Positions 1 through 12,600 of a stretch of DNA of 64,000 bases are shown piece by piece. The stretch lies in NCBI GenBank assembly GCA_028583605.1, contig CM053332.1, positions 20,540,797-20,604,796 of the forward strand. Direction: 5' to 3'. The stretch's first letter is position 1; each line of letters opens with the position of its first letter. Position numbers and translations under genes: made by a program. Source of the stretch: Dastarcus helophoroides. Taxonomy: Eukaryota; Arthropoda; Insecta; Coleoptera; Bothrideridae. The notes under the pieces are model-generated. The model made no database searches and was not told the DNA's origin. It worked only from the letters and a program-made list of their open reading frames with translations.

Positions 1-405
1 TGATCCTGAAGCGGGACCGGCGTCTCATGTATTGCAGATTGCAGAAGGCGGAATTACAGGAGTACAAATGGCCCGAATTTATCTGCGCTCGACGCTCTAA
101 ATTCAAGCGTGTGTCGGCCTTCTCTATTGAATTAATGTGTTCTGTGTTTGGGGGCGCTCTCGAAATAAATACGAGCGATGCGTCGTGTTGTCCAGAAACG
201 AGTTTCGATTTTTTCCGTTATCCTTAATTCTAATGGTAGAAGGGTTTTAATTTAACACGTTTTTAAAATGGACTAAAAAGTATAAATTGGTTTCTCCTAG
301 TCCCATACTTAATAATAACCCCATGAGTGATGCCATCACAAGACTTTCTAAGCTTCTAACATCAACACGTGATGAAAGATCAACCTTGACGAATGCAGAC
401 TTAGT
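1..405. other. Low-copy DNA, no recognised gene
   Basis: Bases 1-230 are richer in G, C and CpG than the rest of the region. They hold a 66-codon open frame (27-227, +) that I do not recognise and that shows no domain or splice context. From 230 the sequence becomes ordinary AT-rich DNA. The stretch ends at the 8-bp target duplication (406-413) of the hAT element that follows. It could be an exon or promoter fragment of a gene outside the window, but nothing here proves that. Confidence 0.3.
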
Positions 406-413
406 AAATTTAC

Positions 414-1441
414 CAGTGGCGGCTGGTGACTTTTTGACAGGGGGTGCGCAGATGCAAAAATATTAGTAGTTAAGAGTTTTTGTGACTCCAGTGCCATAGC
501 AAGATATTACATTTAAGAGAAACAAAAGTGATACAAAAGGTGTGATATTTAATAGTATTTTTTCGAATTAAATTTAATTAATATCTTATAACCTACAAAA
601 TATTTTTGGGTTATCATCTCTAAATTACTTTGATCGAGTACAAAAAAAAACATTATTGACATTTCTGAGCCCCTTTAAAGTACTCTGTACGGTTGCACGT
701 CGTTACGGCTCTAGGTTACTTAATTAAAATTGATTGTTTCCATGGGAATAAAATTATATCATTTTTTCATGAAAACTGCATTTGAAAATAAAATATATTT
801 TATTACAAAGTTCCAATTAAACTCTACAAAATACAAAAAAAATATTTTGTTAAACAAAATTCGCTCTAGGTTTTTTTAAAGAAATAAAATGTTCATTACT
901 TTCTCATCAAAATTGTTTAAATCCAAATTTACAAATTAATAATTAGACCCTAGAATGGGTACTGCTATCTCTGTGACTAGCGGTATTATTGGCAGTTAGG
1001 CCTATAAGCGGCACAATTAGCAATCGCAATCAGATCAGCCGGCACCTAGGCATTTAGCATCATAAACCGTAAATACACACTCCAAACTCTGACTTGTACT
1101 CAACATTTGGCAATATCGCATAAGCGCGGAGCGGCGCACCCTGGGCTAGCTTTAACGTGGTCATGGTCACGGATTATAGAAGGAGGATAGTGCTCGGCAG
1201 CCACGCTAGGTGCATAATTCTGCACGCACCAACTTATTTAAATTTCCTTATAATATATAATGAAACAAACGTTTGCGTACTTTATTCCAAGTCACCCACA
1301 AGTATTATTAGTTAATTAGTATATTATTATTTTTTGTTTAAAAATGTGATAAATCCGAGTCTTTTATATTAAACAGAAAAGAATTAATGGCTCATTTACG
1401 GGGAGCGCGCGCTCTTGCGCTCTTTAAGACCAGCCGCCATG
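414..1441. mobile_element. Non-autonomous hAT-type DNA transposon (1028 bp)
   Basis: The left end reads CAGTGGCGGCTGGT. The right end, read on the minus strand, is CATGGCGGCTGGT, which is the same inverted repeat with one base missing. The element is flanked by an exact 8-bp direct repeat, AAATTTAC, at 406-413 and 1442-1449. An 8-bp duplication and CA-start termini are hallmarks of the hAT superfamily. A subterminal GGGGGTGCGCAG lies about 30 bp inside the left tip and resembles the inward-reading right end of the larger element at 23912-26984. No transposase frame is present, so any movement would need an enzyme supplied from elsewhere. The exact duplication suggests a fairly recent insertion. 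Confidence 0.87.
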
Positions 1442-1449
1442 AAATTTAC

Positions 1450-1662
1450 TGGCAAATGCAAAGTAGAATACAAACAAATTCATGCAGCCCTCCAGGCGTG
1501 TATATGAATCATAGGTAGCTAAGCTACCAACAGTTGAAACACTGCCTCCTAGCAAAGCGGTTGCTCTCTAGGAGAGTCCCCAGAAGACAAGGATTCTAAT
1601 ACACAGACCAAACTTCGAATCTAATAAATGTTCAAAACTATTGGTCTGTGCATTAGAATTAC
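1450..1662 (-). repeat. Dispersed composite repeat, copy 1
   Basis: On the minus strand this segment matches 29327-29470 and part of the palindrome at 28903-29322. Shared landmarks are GGAGGGCTGCATGAATTTGT, a GTTTCAACTGTTG block, an AGAGAGCAACCGCTT block and TTTGAACATTTATTAGATT. A short hairpin, formed by TTCTAATACACAGACC and its near-complement ending TTAGAA, closes the end near 1595-1660. The family is unnamed here; two copies on opposite strands 28 kb apart indicate a mobile or duplicated unit. Confidence 0.7.
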
Positions 1663-1850
1663 TGACAGATGATTATTTAAAAGCATCATCGGTGAATGAT
1701 TTGGATTTTCTAAAATATAGTCATTTTTAACGTGACAGTAACGACAGACATATGTTAGAGCAAATTGCAATATAGGTACTGTCTTTAATTTTGGGCAGTT
1801 TTCCATTAAGTTTAAAAATGTGGGCGTTTTTAGACTCAAGCAATCTTCTG
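1663..1850. other. Short AT-rich spacer before the large array
   Basis: This is AT-rich DNA in which I see no repeat unit or gene. The GAAGA/AAGCTT repeat style starts at about 1850. Confidence 0.4.
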
Positions 1851-2140
1851 AAGAGTTTTTAAAGAAGAAAGGACCTGTGGTGCTTCAAAAGAAAGCTTTA
1901 TGGGAACTTGGGGAAGCCTCTAAAAGCTCGAACCAGCAGTGGGCAAATTTTTTTAAGCTTTTCTAGACTTTAAGAACCTCAAAAAGCTTTAAATATTTGT
2001 GCAAACTTTTTCATAGTCAATCAATTTTCTGAAGAGGTCTTGGACAATTGAGAAGGTTTCTGAGGCCTTCGGAAATATAGCGAAGACTTAAGGAAATTAC
2101 TAAAAAAGTTCAGCAGGTTTCTAAATACTTATTGTCTTTT

Positions 2141-2236
2141 TTTTTGGTGGAACCGACTGGTCCTTGGTTATCTTCAAAAGTTGAAATACAAATCTTGTCC
2201 CCTGAAACCAAGAAAGATTTGCATTTCAATTTTTAT
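2141..2236 (+). mobile_element. Foldback/TIR family fragment inside the array
   Basis: It starts with the family terminus TTTTGGTGGAACCGACTGG and continues through the CTTGGTTATCTTCAAAA and CTTGTCCCCTGAAACCAAG blocks. It then jumps to a right-arm piece, ATTTGCATTTCAATTTTT, so the two arms are fused with the interior deleted. The insertion is younger than the surrounding repeats. Confidence 0.75.
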
Positions 2237-2771
2237 TGTCCTTCAGAAAAAACTTCAAAAGTTCTATGAAGACTTGGCAAAGCTTCTGCAGACTTGAAGC
2301 AGCTTTAAAAACAGACACATACTCTCCCAGAGTCGAGAAACCTTCTGAAGAGTTGAAAAATTGGAAAGGTTTCTGAAACCTTGGGTAACACTACGAAGAC
2401 ATAAGGAAATGTGTAAGGAGTTGTGTAAAATTAAATCAAATTAAAGTAAAATTATAAAATCTTGATGTTTAAGAAAAAAGTTCCTGAATGGGGAAGTTTT
2501 GAAGACTCGCAGAAGCTTTAAAAGCGCGGGCAAAAATTGTCTACCATCAGGAAATTTTCTAAAGATTTTAGAAAGTGTACGAAGAATTGAAAAAGTTTTT
2601 GAAGTCTTGGCGAATATTACGAAAACTTAAAAAAGTTTGTGAAGCATCGAGCAAAGTTATAGAGAGTTGCTATGCTCCAGAATAAAGTTTAAGAAAAGTT
2701 AGAGAAACTTTTAAAAATTTGAAGAAATTTTTCCAGACTTGAAGTACTTTTTGAAGAGTTTAGAGGAGATT

Positions 2772-2862
2772 AAAACACAAATCTTGTCCCCTGAAACCAA
2801 CAAAAATTAGAAAACTCAACAAAGGTTGCTCTAACGTGTTTCAATCATCTATCATCTTCAGA
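2772..2862 (+). mobile_element. Foldback/TIR family fragment (inner left arm)
   Basis: This holds the family blocks CTTGTCCCCTGAAACCAA, CAACAAAGGTTGCTCTAACG and ATCATCTTCAGAAGAG, while the outer terminus is missing. It may be the other part of the insertion at 2141 or an independent truncated copy. Confidence 0.65.
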
Positions 2863-3059
2863 AGAGAATTAAGAAAGTTTCTGAGGCCTAGTCAAATATT
2901 ACAAAAACATACTAAAGTTGCTGAAAAAAAAACTACTAAAAACTAGTGGTGCTACAAAAAATATGTCTGAAGTTTTACGTCAACTTCTGAAGACTTAGGA
3001 GAGCTTCTGAAATTTTAAAGAAGCTTTAAAGACAGGCAATTTTTTTGAGACCTGAGGAA

Positions 3060-5560
3060 GTTTCTGAAGATTTGAATACTTATTTGTGATATTTTAGACG
3101 GGATTTTCCGAAGCCTTGGGGAAATTTCTGAAGAATTGGGGCAACTTCTGAAGATTTGAAGAAGTTTTCAAGACACGGGCAAATTTTTCCAGACATGGGC
3201 AAACTTTTCCAGACATGGGCAAACTTTTCCAGACTTCTGAAGAGTTTAGGAAGCCTTTGGACAATTCAGAAGGTTTCTAAGACCTTGAAGAATACTACAA
3301 GGACGTAAGGAAGTTTCTGAAGAATTGGGCAAGCTTATAAACCGTTGGTGCTTCAGAATAAAGCTTCTAAAATCTTATGAGAATTTCTGAATAATTTGAA
3401 ACGCTTTTGAAGGTCTGTAAAAGATTTGAAGACGTGAACAAACTTTTCCAGATTTAAGAAGCGTTATAAAAACTTGTAGTGTTTCAAAATAAAGTTTTAA
3501 ATTCTTAGAGGAACCTTTGAAGACTTAGGGAAGCTTCTGAACACTTGAATAAGCTTTAAAGACGGATAATTTTTTTGAGACCTGATGAAGTTTTTGAACA
3601 TTTGAATAAACCTATTTGTGATATTTCAGAAGAGAGTTTCCAAAGCTTTAGGGGAATTTCTGAAAACTTACGGCAACTTCTGAAGATTTGAAGAAGTTTT
3701 TAAGACATGGGCAAACTTTTTCAAACTTGGGCAAACTATTCCAGACTTCTGAAGAGTTTAGAAAGCTTTTGGATAATTCAGAAGGTTTCTAAGGCCTTAA
3801 AGAATACTACAAGGACGTAAGGAAGTTTCTGAAGAATTGGACAAGCTTACAAAATTTTGGTGCTTCAGAATAAAGCTTCTAAAATCTTATGAGAACTTCT
3901 GAGTACTTTGAAACGCTTCTGAAGGTCTGTAAAAGATTTGAAGACGTGAACAAACTTTTCCAGATTTGAGAAGCGTTATAAAAACTTGTAGTAATTTCAA
4001 AATAAAGTTTTAAATTCTTAGAGGAACCTTTGAAGACTTGGGGAAGCTTCTGAACATTAGAATGAGCTTTAGAGGCGGATAATTTTTTTGAGACCTGATG
4101 AAATTTCTGAACATTTGAATAAACCTATTTGTGACATTTCGGAAGAGAGTTTCCAAAGCTTTAGGGGAATTTCTGAAAACTTACGGCAACTTCTGAAGTT
4201 TTGAAGAAGTTTTTAAGACATGGGCAAACTTTTTCAAACTTGGGCAAACTTTTCCAGACTTCTGAAGAGTTTAGGAAGCTTTTGGATAATTCAGAAGGTT
4301 TCTAAGGCCTTAAAGAATACTACAAGGACGTAAGAAAGTTTCTGAAGAATTGGGTAAGCTTACAAACTTTTGGTGCTTCAGAATAAAGCTTCTAAAATCT
4401 TATGAGAACTTCTGAATACTTTGAAACGCTTCTGAAGGTCTGTGAAAGATTTGAAGACGTGAACAAACCTTTTCAGATTTGAGAAGCATTGTAAAAACTT
4501 GTAGTACTATAAAATAAAGTTTTAAATTCTCAGAGGAATCTTTGAAGACTTAGGGAAGCTTCTGAACACTTGAATAAGCTTTAAAGACGGATAATTTTTT
4601 TGACACCTGATGAAGTTTTTGAACATTTAAATAAACCTATTTGTGATATTTCAGAAGAGAGTTTCCAAAGCTTTAGGGGAATTTCTGAAAACTTAAGGCA
4701 ACTTCTGAAGATTTGAAGAAGTTTTTAAGACATGGGCAAACTTTTTTAGACATGGGCAAACTTTTCCCGACTTCTGAAGAGTTTAGGAAGCTTTTGGATA
4801 ATTCAGAAGGTTTCTAAGGCCTTAAAGAATACTGCAAGGACGTAAAGAAGTTTCTAAAGAATTGGGCAAGCTTACAAACTTTTGGTGCTTCAGAATAAAG
4901 CTTCTAAAATCTTATGAGAACTTCTGAATACTTTGAAACGCTTCTGAAGGTCTGTGAAAGATTTGAAGATGTGAACAAACCTTTTCAGATTTGAGAAGCA
5001 TTGTAGAAACTTGTAGTACTTTAAAATAAAGTTGTAAATTTTTAGAAGACTTAGGGAACCTTCTGAGCACTTGAATAAGCTTTAAAGACGGACAATTTTT
5101 TTGAGACTTGAGGAAATTTTTGAAAATTTAAATAAAATTATTTGTGATATTTCAGAGGAAAGTTTCCGACGCTTTAAGAAAATTTCTGAAGTCTTGGGGC
5201 AACTTCTAAGGATTTTAAGAAGTTTTTAAGACATGGGTAAACTTTTTCAGACCTCTGAAGAGTTTAGGAAGCTGTTGGAAAATAGTTTTAGGTCTTGGGG
5301 AATACTACAAGGACGTAAAGACGTTTCTGAAGAATTAGAAGAATTAGGCAAGCTTATAGACTTTTGCAGCTTTAGAATAAAGCTTTTGAAACCTTATGGG
5401 AACTTCTAGATGCTTTGAAAAGCTTGTGAAGATTTACAAAAGCTTTGAAGACGTGAGCAAACTTTTCCAGATTTGAGAAACATTATAAAAACTTGTAGTA
5501 CTTCAGAATAAAGTTTTAAATTCTTAGAGGAACCTTTGAAGACTTGGGGAAGCTTCTAAA
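3060..5560. repeat. Higher-order tandem repeat, ~512-bp period, about 5 copies
   Basis: The anchor GGACGTAAGGAAGTTTCTGA recurs with small changes at 3301, 3813, 4326, 4838 and 5311, giving steps of 512, 513, 512 and 473 bp. Each copy is made of about 25 diverged ~20-bp units. The middle copies are much more alike to each other than the units within a copy, as expected from unequal exchange or gene conversion acting on whole 512-bp blocks. Near 3161-3234 one 20-bp unit (AGACATGGGCAAACTTTTCC) is freshly tandem-duplicated. No gene is present. Confidence 0.88.
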
Positions 5561-6875
5561 CAGTTGGAGAAGCTTCTGAACACTTGAAGAAGCTTTAAAA
5601 CCTTGGTCAATTATTTTTAAGCTTAGAGAATTTTCTGAAGAGTAGGCCAAAGACTCAAGAAATAATTTTAAAAGTTGAGCAAGCTTATAAAGATTTGTGG
5701 CATTTCAGAAGAAAGCTTTAGGAGACATTCCAAAGACTTTAAGAAGCTCTTAAGATACGAGCAAACTTTTCTAGATTCTGAGAACCTCCTGAAAAGTTTT
5801 TGGAAAATTAAGAAATTTTCTGGGACCTTCGGGAATATTACGAAGACCTAGGGAAGTTTCTGAAGAGTTGAATAAGCTTATAAAGACGTATAGTGCTTCA
5901 AAAATGAGCCTGTGAAGTCATATGGGAATTTTCTAAGACTTGGAGAAACTTCTGAAGATCTGAAGAAGCTTTAAAGGGGTGGGCAATCTTTTTCAGACCT
6001 GAGAAACCGTCTAAAGGTTTTGCAAAGCTTTGGAGGATTAAGAAGGTTTGTAAAGCCATGTGAAATATTACGGCTGCTGAAGAGTTGAACAAACTTATAA
6101 AGATTTATGGTATTTTAGAACAAAGTTTCTGAAGTTTTAGAGGAATTTCTGAAGAATTGGAGAAGTTTTTAAAGATTTGAAGAAGTTTTAAAAGCTTAGT
6201 CAACCTTTTTTACACCTGGGGAAGCTTCTTAAAAATTTGGAAAATTTTTGGAAATTTAGAAGGTTTTTGACGACTTAAGAAATATTTCGAAGACTTAAGG
6301 AAGTTTTTAAAGAGTTGAGCAAACTTATAAAAATTTGGGGTATTCCAGAAGAAAGTTGCTAACTAAGGAAACTTCCGAAGACTTGGGGAAGGTTTTAAAG
6401 AGCTTTTAAAGTCTTGAGGAAGCTTTAAAAACTTGGTTAACCTTTTTTTAGACTTCGAGAAGCTTCTGAAAAATTTGGGAAATTTTTGAAAAATTGAGAA
6501 GGTTTCTAAAGTCTTGGGGAATATTTCGAAGACTTTTTGAGGAGTTAAGCAAAATTATAAAAATATGTGGCATTTCAGAAGAAAGTTTTTAAAATTTTAG
6601 GAAAACTTCTGAAGACTTAGAGAAGTGTCTGAAGACTTCAAGAAACTCTAAAGACATAAGCAAACTTTTTTAAACTCTGAGAACCTTCTGAAAAGTTTAT
6701 AAGGCTTTTGGAAAACTAACAAATTTTCTGGGGCCCTGGGAAATATAACGAAGACCTAAGAAAGTTTCTGAAGAGTTAAGCAAGTTTCTAAAGACATGTG
6801 GTGCTTCAGGAGAAAGCCTGTGAAGTCATATGGGAATTTCTTAAGATTTAGAGAATCTTATAAAGATCTGAAAAA

Positions 6876-7000
6876 GAAATTTCCTCAAGTCTTTAGAAGT
6901 TCCCATAAGGCTTCAAAGGCTTCAAAGGTTTATCCACGCCTTTGAAGCCTTTAAAACCTTTGAAGCCTTATGGGAACTTCTAAAGACTTGAGGAAATTTC
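6876..7000. repeat. 125-bp near-perfect inverted repeat within the array
   Basis: Bases 6876-6918 are the reverse complement of the sequence ending at 7000: GAAATTTCCTCAAG on the left answers CTTGAGGAAATTTC on the right, and the match continues for at least 43 bp before small differences near the centre (about 6938). All other units I read in this array point the same way, so one short stretch has been copied in reverse. The transcript or single strand would form a long hairpin. Confidence 0.85.
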
Positions 7001-8220
7001 TGAAGATTGAAAAACCTTCATAGGGATGGGCAAACTTTTCCAGACCCGAGAAACCTTGTAAAAGTCATATGGGAATTCCTTAAGATTTGGGGAATCTTCT
7101 AAAAAACTGAAGAAGCTTCAAAGGCGTGAATAAACTTTCCGAGACTTGAGAAACCTTCTGAAGAATTTACAAAGTTTTGGAGAATTAAGAAGATTTGTGA
7201 AGACCTGTGAAATATTATGATAACTTGAACAAGTTGCTGAAGAGTTGAACAAACTTATAAAAACTTGTGGTATTTAACAACAAAGTTTCTGAAGTCTTAG
7301 AAGAATTTCTGAGGAATTAGAGAGGCTTTTAAATATTTGAAGAAGTTTTAAGAGCTTAGTCAACCTTTTTTGGACTTGGGGAAGCTTCTTAAAAAATTGG
7401 GAAGTTTTTGAAAAATTTAGAAGGTTTTTGAAGACTTAAGAAATATTTCGAAGACTTAAGGAATATTTCGAATATTTAACGAAGTTTTTGAAGAGTTGAG
7501 CAAACTTGTAAAAATTTGTGGTATTTCAGAAGAAAGTTTCTAAAATTCTAGAAAACTTCCGAAGACTTGGGGAAGTGTCTGACGAATTCAAGAAGTTTTA
7601 AAGACATGAGCAAACTTTTCTAGACTGTGACAACTTTCCGAAGAGTCTATTTAGCTTTTGGAAAATAAGGAAATTTTCTGGGGCCATGGGGGCTATAACG
7701 AAAACTTCAGAAAGTTTATAAGGAGTTGAGTAAGTTTATAAAGACATGTAGTGCTTTAGGAGAAAACCTGTGAAGTCAAATGGAAATTTCTTAAGAGTTG
7801 GGGAATCTTCTAAAGATCTGAAGAAGCTTTAAAGGCGTGGATAAACCTTTGAAGTCTTTTGGGAACTTCTAAAGACTTGAGGAAACTTCTGAAGATTGAA
7901 AAAGCTTCATAGGGGTAGGCAAACTTTTCCAGACCTGAGAAACCCTTTAAAACATTTACAAAACTTTTGGAGAATTGAGCAGATTTGTGAAAATCTGTGA
8001 AATATTACGAAAACCTGAACAAGTTGCTGAAGAGTTGAACAAATTTATAAAGACTTTTAATATTTAAGAACAAAGTCTCTGAAGTCTTAGAAGAATTTTT
8101 GAAGTATTAGGGGAGCTTTTAAAGACTCGAAGGTGCTTTTAAAAACTCGTTCAACCTTTTTAAGGCTTGGGAAAGCTTCTTAAAAATTTGGAAAGTTTTT
8201 GAAAAATTTAGAAGATTTTT

Positions 8221-8320
8221 GAAGACTTAAGAAATATTTCGAAGACTTAAGCAATATTTTGAAGACTTAAGGAATATTTTGAAGACTTAGGGAATATTTC
8301 AAAGACTTAAAGACATTTTT
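8221..8320. repeat. Pure 20-bp minisatellite run (5 copies)
   Basis: The unit GAAGACTTAAGGAATATTTC repeats at 8221, 8241, 8261, 8281 and 8301, an exact 20-bp step with few changes. This run shows directly the basal unit that is blurred elsewhere in the array. Confidence 0.9.
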
Positions 8321-8937
8321 GAAAAGTTGAGCAAAATGTGTGATGTTTCAGAAGAATGGTACTAAAATTTTAGGAAAACTTCTGAAGACTTGGGAAAGCG
8401 TCTGAAGATTTCAAGAAACTCTAAAGACATGAGCAAACTTTTCTCGATTGTGAGAACCTTCTGAAGAGTTTATTAAGCTTTTGGAAAATTACGAAATTTT
8501 CTGGGGCCATAGATACTATAACGAAGACTTAAAAAACTTTCTGAAATATTAAGTAAGTTTATAAAGATATGTGGTGCTTCAGAAGAAAGCCTCTGAAGTC
8601 ATATGGGAACTTCTAAACACTTGAGGAAACTTCTGAAGACTGAAAAGCCTTCATAGGAGCGGGCAAACTTTTCCAGACCTGCGAAATCTTTTAAAAAAAT
8701 TACAAAGCTTTTAAAGAAATGAGAAGGTTTGTGAAGATCTGTGAAATATTACTAAAACTTGAACAAGTTTTTCAGTAGCTGAACAAACTTATAAAGACTT
8801 GTGGTATTTAAGAACAAAGTCTTAGAGGAACATTTAAAAACTTGGGGAAACTTTTAAAGCTTTTTTAGACTTGAGGAAGTTTCTTAAAAATTTGGGAAAT
8901 TTTTTAAAAATTTAGAATGGAAACTTAAAGAGTATTT

Positions 8938-9060
8938 CGAAGACTCAAGGAATATTTCAAAGACTTAAAGAATATTTCGAAGCTTTTAGAAATTTTTCGA
9001 AGACTTAAGGAATATTTCATAGACTTAACGAATATTTTGAAGACTTAAGGAAGTTTTTGA
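8938..9060. repeat. Pure 20-bp minisatellite run (6 copies)
   Basis: The same 20-bp unit as at 8221 repeats about six times (GAAGACTTAAGGAATATTTC and close variants). A comparable run lies near 35181-35280 in the second array. Confidence 0.88.
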
Positions 9061-9309
9061 CGAGCTGAGCAAACTTGTAAAAATTTGTAGTGTTTCAGAA
9101 GAACGTTTCTAAAATTCTAGCGAAACTTCCGAAGACTTGCAGAAACTTTTGAAGACTTTAAGAAGCTCTAAAGACATGAAGAATTTTTTTTTATTTTCTA
9201 GGAACCTTTTAAAGAATTTAGAAAGCTTTTGATAAGTTAAACAATTTCTGAGGCCTTGTGGAATATTACGAAGACATAAGGACGTTCCTGAAGGACTGAG
9301 AATGCTTCA

Positions 9310-9646
9310 GTGCTTCAGAAGAAACCCTCTGAAGTCTTATAGAAGCTTTTTGAAACCTGAAAAATTTTCCGAAGACTTGAAGAAACTTCAAAGCTTGGGC
9401 AAACTTTTCCAGACCTATAAAACCTTCAAAAGAATTTACTTTGAAGAAATAAGGTTTCTGAAGCCTTGTGCAATATTAGTGCTTCTGAAGAAAGCCTCTG
9501 AAGTCTTATAGGAGCTTCTAAAAACTTAAGAAATTTTCCGCAGACTTGAAGAAACTTCAAAGCTTAGGCAAACCTTTCCAGACCTATAAAACATTCTAAA
9601 GAATTTACTTTGAAGAAAAAAGGTTTCTGAAGCCTTGTGCAATATT
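9310..9646. repeat. 169-bp direct duplication
   Basis: The segment beginning GTGCTTCAGAAGAAA at 9310 and running to CCTTGTGCAATATTA is repeated from 9479 with minor changes. It marks the left edge of the ~670-bp higher-order domain. Confidence 0.8.
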
Positions 9647-12600
9647 AGGAAGACTTGTGAAAGTTACTGAAGAATTTAACAAATTTATAAGGACTAATTA
9701 TATTTTAGAAGAAAGTTTTCAATTCTTAGTGAAACTTTTGAACACTTTGGAAAGCTTTGGAGATTTGAAGAAACTTTAAAGGCTTGGACCACTAAGAGTT
9801 GAGCAAATTTAACTTGTGTTAATTTAGAAGAAACTTTCTAAAATTTTAGGGGAACTTGTGAACACTTGAGGAAGCTTCTGAAGACTTCAAGAGGCTCTAA
9901 AGACGTGACCAAATCTTTAAAACTTTGAGAACCTTCTGTAGAATTTGGAAAACTTTTGGAAAGTTAAGAAATTTTCTGGGGCTTGCGGAATCTTACAAAG
10001 ACATATGGACGTTTCTGAAGGACTGAGAAAGCTTATAAAAACTTATAGTGCTTCTGAAGAAAGCCTCTGAAGTCTTATAGGAGCTTCTCAAAACTTGACA
10101 ACATTTTCCGAAGACTTGAAGAAGCTTCAAAGCTTGGGCAAACTTTTCCAGACCTATAAATCCTTCTAAAGAATTTACTTTGAAGAAATAAGATTTCTGA
10201 AGCCTTGTGCACTATTAGGAAGACTTGTGAAAGTTACTGAAGAATTGAACAAACTTATAAGAACTAATTATATTTTAGAAGAAGTCTTAGTGAAACTTTT
10301 GAACACTTTGGAAACCTTCTGAAGATTTGAAGAAACTTTAAAGACTTGGACCACTAAGACTTGGCAAAGCTATTGATAATTTTGCGTAATTTTTGAAAGA
10401 TTGAGAAGGTTTTTAAAACTTTGGGAATAATTCAAAAATTGAAGGAAATTTCTGAAGAGTTGAGCAAATTTAACTTGTGTTAATTTAGAAGAAACTTTCT
10501 AAAATTTTAGGGGAACTTGTGAAGACTCAAGGAAGCTTCTGAGGACTTCAAGAGGCTCTAAAGACGTGACCAAATCTTTAAAACTTTGAGAACCTTCTGT
10601 AGAATTTGGAAAACTTTTGGAAAGTTAAGAAATTTTCTGGGGCTTGCGGAATATTACGAAGACATAAGGACGTTTCTGAAGGACTAAGAAAGCTTATAAA
10701 AACTTATAGTGCTTCTAAAGAAAGCCTCTGAAGTCTTATAGGAGCTTCTAAAAACTTAAGAAATTTTCCGCAGACTTGAAGAAACTTCAAGGCTTAGGCA
10801 AACCTTTCCAGACTTATAAAACCTTCTAAAGAATTTACTTTGAAGAAAGAAGGTTTCTGAAGCCTTGTGCAATATTAGGAAGACTTGTGAAAGTTACTGA
10901 AGAATTTAACAAAGTTATAAGGCCTAACTGTCCTTCAGAAGAAAGTTTTGAATTCTTAGTGAAATTTTTAAAGACTTTGGAAACCTTCTGAAGATTTGAA
11001 GAAACTTTAAAGACTTGGACCACTAAGACTTGGCAAAACTGTTGATAATTTTGCGAAATTTTTAAAAGATTGAGAAGGTTTTTAAAACTTTGGGAATAAT
11101 TCAAAAATTGAAGGAAATTTCTGAAGAGTTGAGCAAATTTAACTTGTGTTAATTTAGAAGAAACTTTCTAAAATTTTAGGAGAACTTGTGAACACTTGAG
11201 GAAGCTTCTGAAGACTTCAAGAGGCTCTAAAGACGTGACCAAATCTTTAAAACTTTGAGAACCTTCTGTAGAATTTGGAAAACTTTTGGAAAGTTAAGAA
11301 ATTTTCTGGGGCTTGCGGAATCTTACGAAGACATAAGGACGTTTCTGAAGGACTGAGAAAGCTTATAAAGTCTTATAGTGCTTCTGAAGAAAGCCTCTGA
11401 AGTCTTTTAGGAGCTTCTCAAAACTTGACAACATTTTCCGAAGACTTGAAGAAGCTTCAAAGCTTGGGCAAACTTTTCCAGACCTATAAATCCTAAAGAA
11501 TTTACTTTGAAGAATTAAGATTTCTGAAGCCTTGTGCAATATTAGGAAGACTTGTGAAAGTTACTGAAGAATTGAACACACTTATAAGGACTAATTATAT
11601 TTTAGAAGAAAGTTTTGAATTCTTAGTGAAACTTTTGAACACTTTGGAAACCTTCAAAAGATTTGAAGAAACTTTAAAGACTTGGACCACTAAGACTTGG
11701 CAAAGCTGTTGATAATTTTGCGAAATTTTTGAAAGATTGAGAAGGTTTTTAAAACTTTGGGAATAATTCAAAAATTGAAGGAAATTTCTAAAGAGTTGAG
11801 CAAATTTAACTTGTGTTAATTTAGAAGAAACTTTCTAAAATTTTAGGAGAAATTGTGAAGACTTGGGGAAGCTTCTGAAGACTTCAAGAGGCTTTAAAGA
11901 TGTGAGCAAAACTATAAAAACTTTGATAACCTTCTGTAGAATTTGGGGAACTTTTGGGAAGTTAAGAAATTTTCTGGGGCCCTGCGGAATATTACGAAGA
12001 CATAAGGATGTTTCTAAAGGATTTAGAAAGATTATAAAGACATATAGCGCTTCAGAAGAAAGCCTCTGAAGTCTTATAGGAGCTTCTCAAACCTTGAGAA
12101 ATTTTCCAAAGACTCTAAGAAGCTCTAAAGACATTTTTTATTTTGTAGGAACCCTTTAAAGCATTTAGAAAGTTTTTGATAAGTTAAAAAATTTCTAGTA
12201 CCTTGCCGAATATAACGAAGACATAAGGCCGTTTCTGAAGGATTGAGAAAGCTTCAGTGCTTCAGAAGAAAGCCTCCGAAGTCTTATAGGAGCTTTTCAA
12301 ACCTTGAAGAATTTTCCGAAAGCTTGAAGAAGCTTCAAAGCTTGGGCAAACCTTTCCAGACCTATAAAACCTTATAAAGAATTACTTTGAAGAAGTAAGG
12401 TTTCTCAAGCCTTGTGTAATATTACGAAGACTTGTGAAAGCTACTAAAAAAATTGAACAAACTTATAAGAACTAATGGTCTTTCAGAAGAAAGTTTTGAA
12501 GATTTTGAAAAGCTTCTGAAGATTTGACGAAACTTTAAAGACTTAGACAACTCAGGTTTGGCTAAGCTGTTAAAAAATTTGGGAAATTTTTGAAAGATTG

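Larger units (their letters stand above)
1850..3060. repeat. Degenerate edge of the ~20-bp-unit array
   Basis: The sequence is a run of diverged ~20-bp units that share CTTCTGAAGACTT and GGAAG blocks, but without clear higher-order copies. This degeneracy is typical of the margin of a tandem array. Two pieces of a foldback/TIR element (2141-2236 and 2772-2862) lie inside it. Frames are short because 20 is not a multiple of 3. Confidence 0.75.
5560..9300. repeat. Higher-order repeat, ~0.75-0.95-kb spacing
   Basis: The block CTGGGGCC followed by ATAACGAAGAC recurs at about 6729, 7679 and 8501, with a diverged form at 9248 (steps of 950, 822 and 747 bp). Between anchors the sequence follows the same order of ~20-bp units, with local gain or loss of units. 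The same higher-order type reappears at 31.8-39.4 kb, so the two arrays share an origin. Confidence 0.82.

Noticed and set aside
950..970. piggyBac-like CCCTAGAA end
   Set aside because: There is no TTAA target site and no partner end; it lies inside the hAT element.
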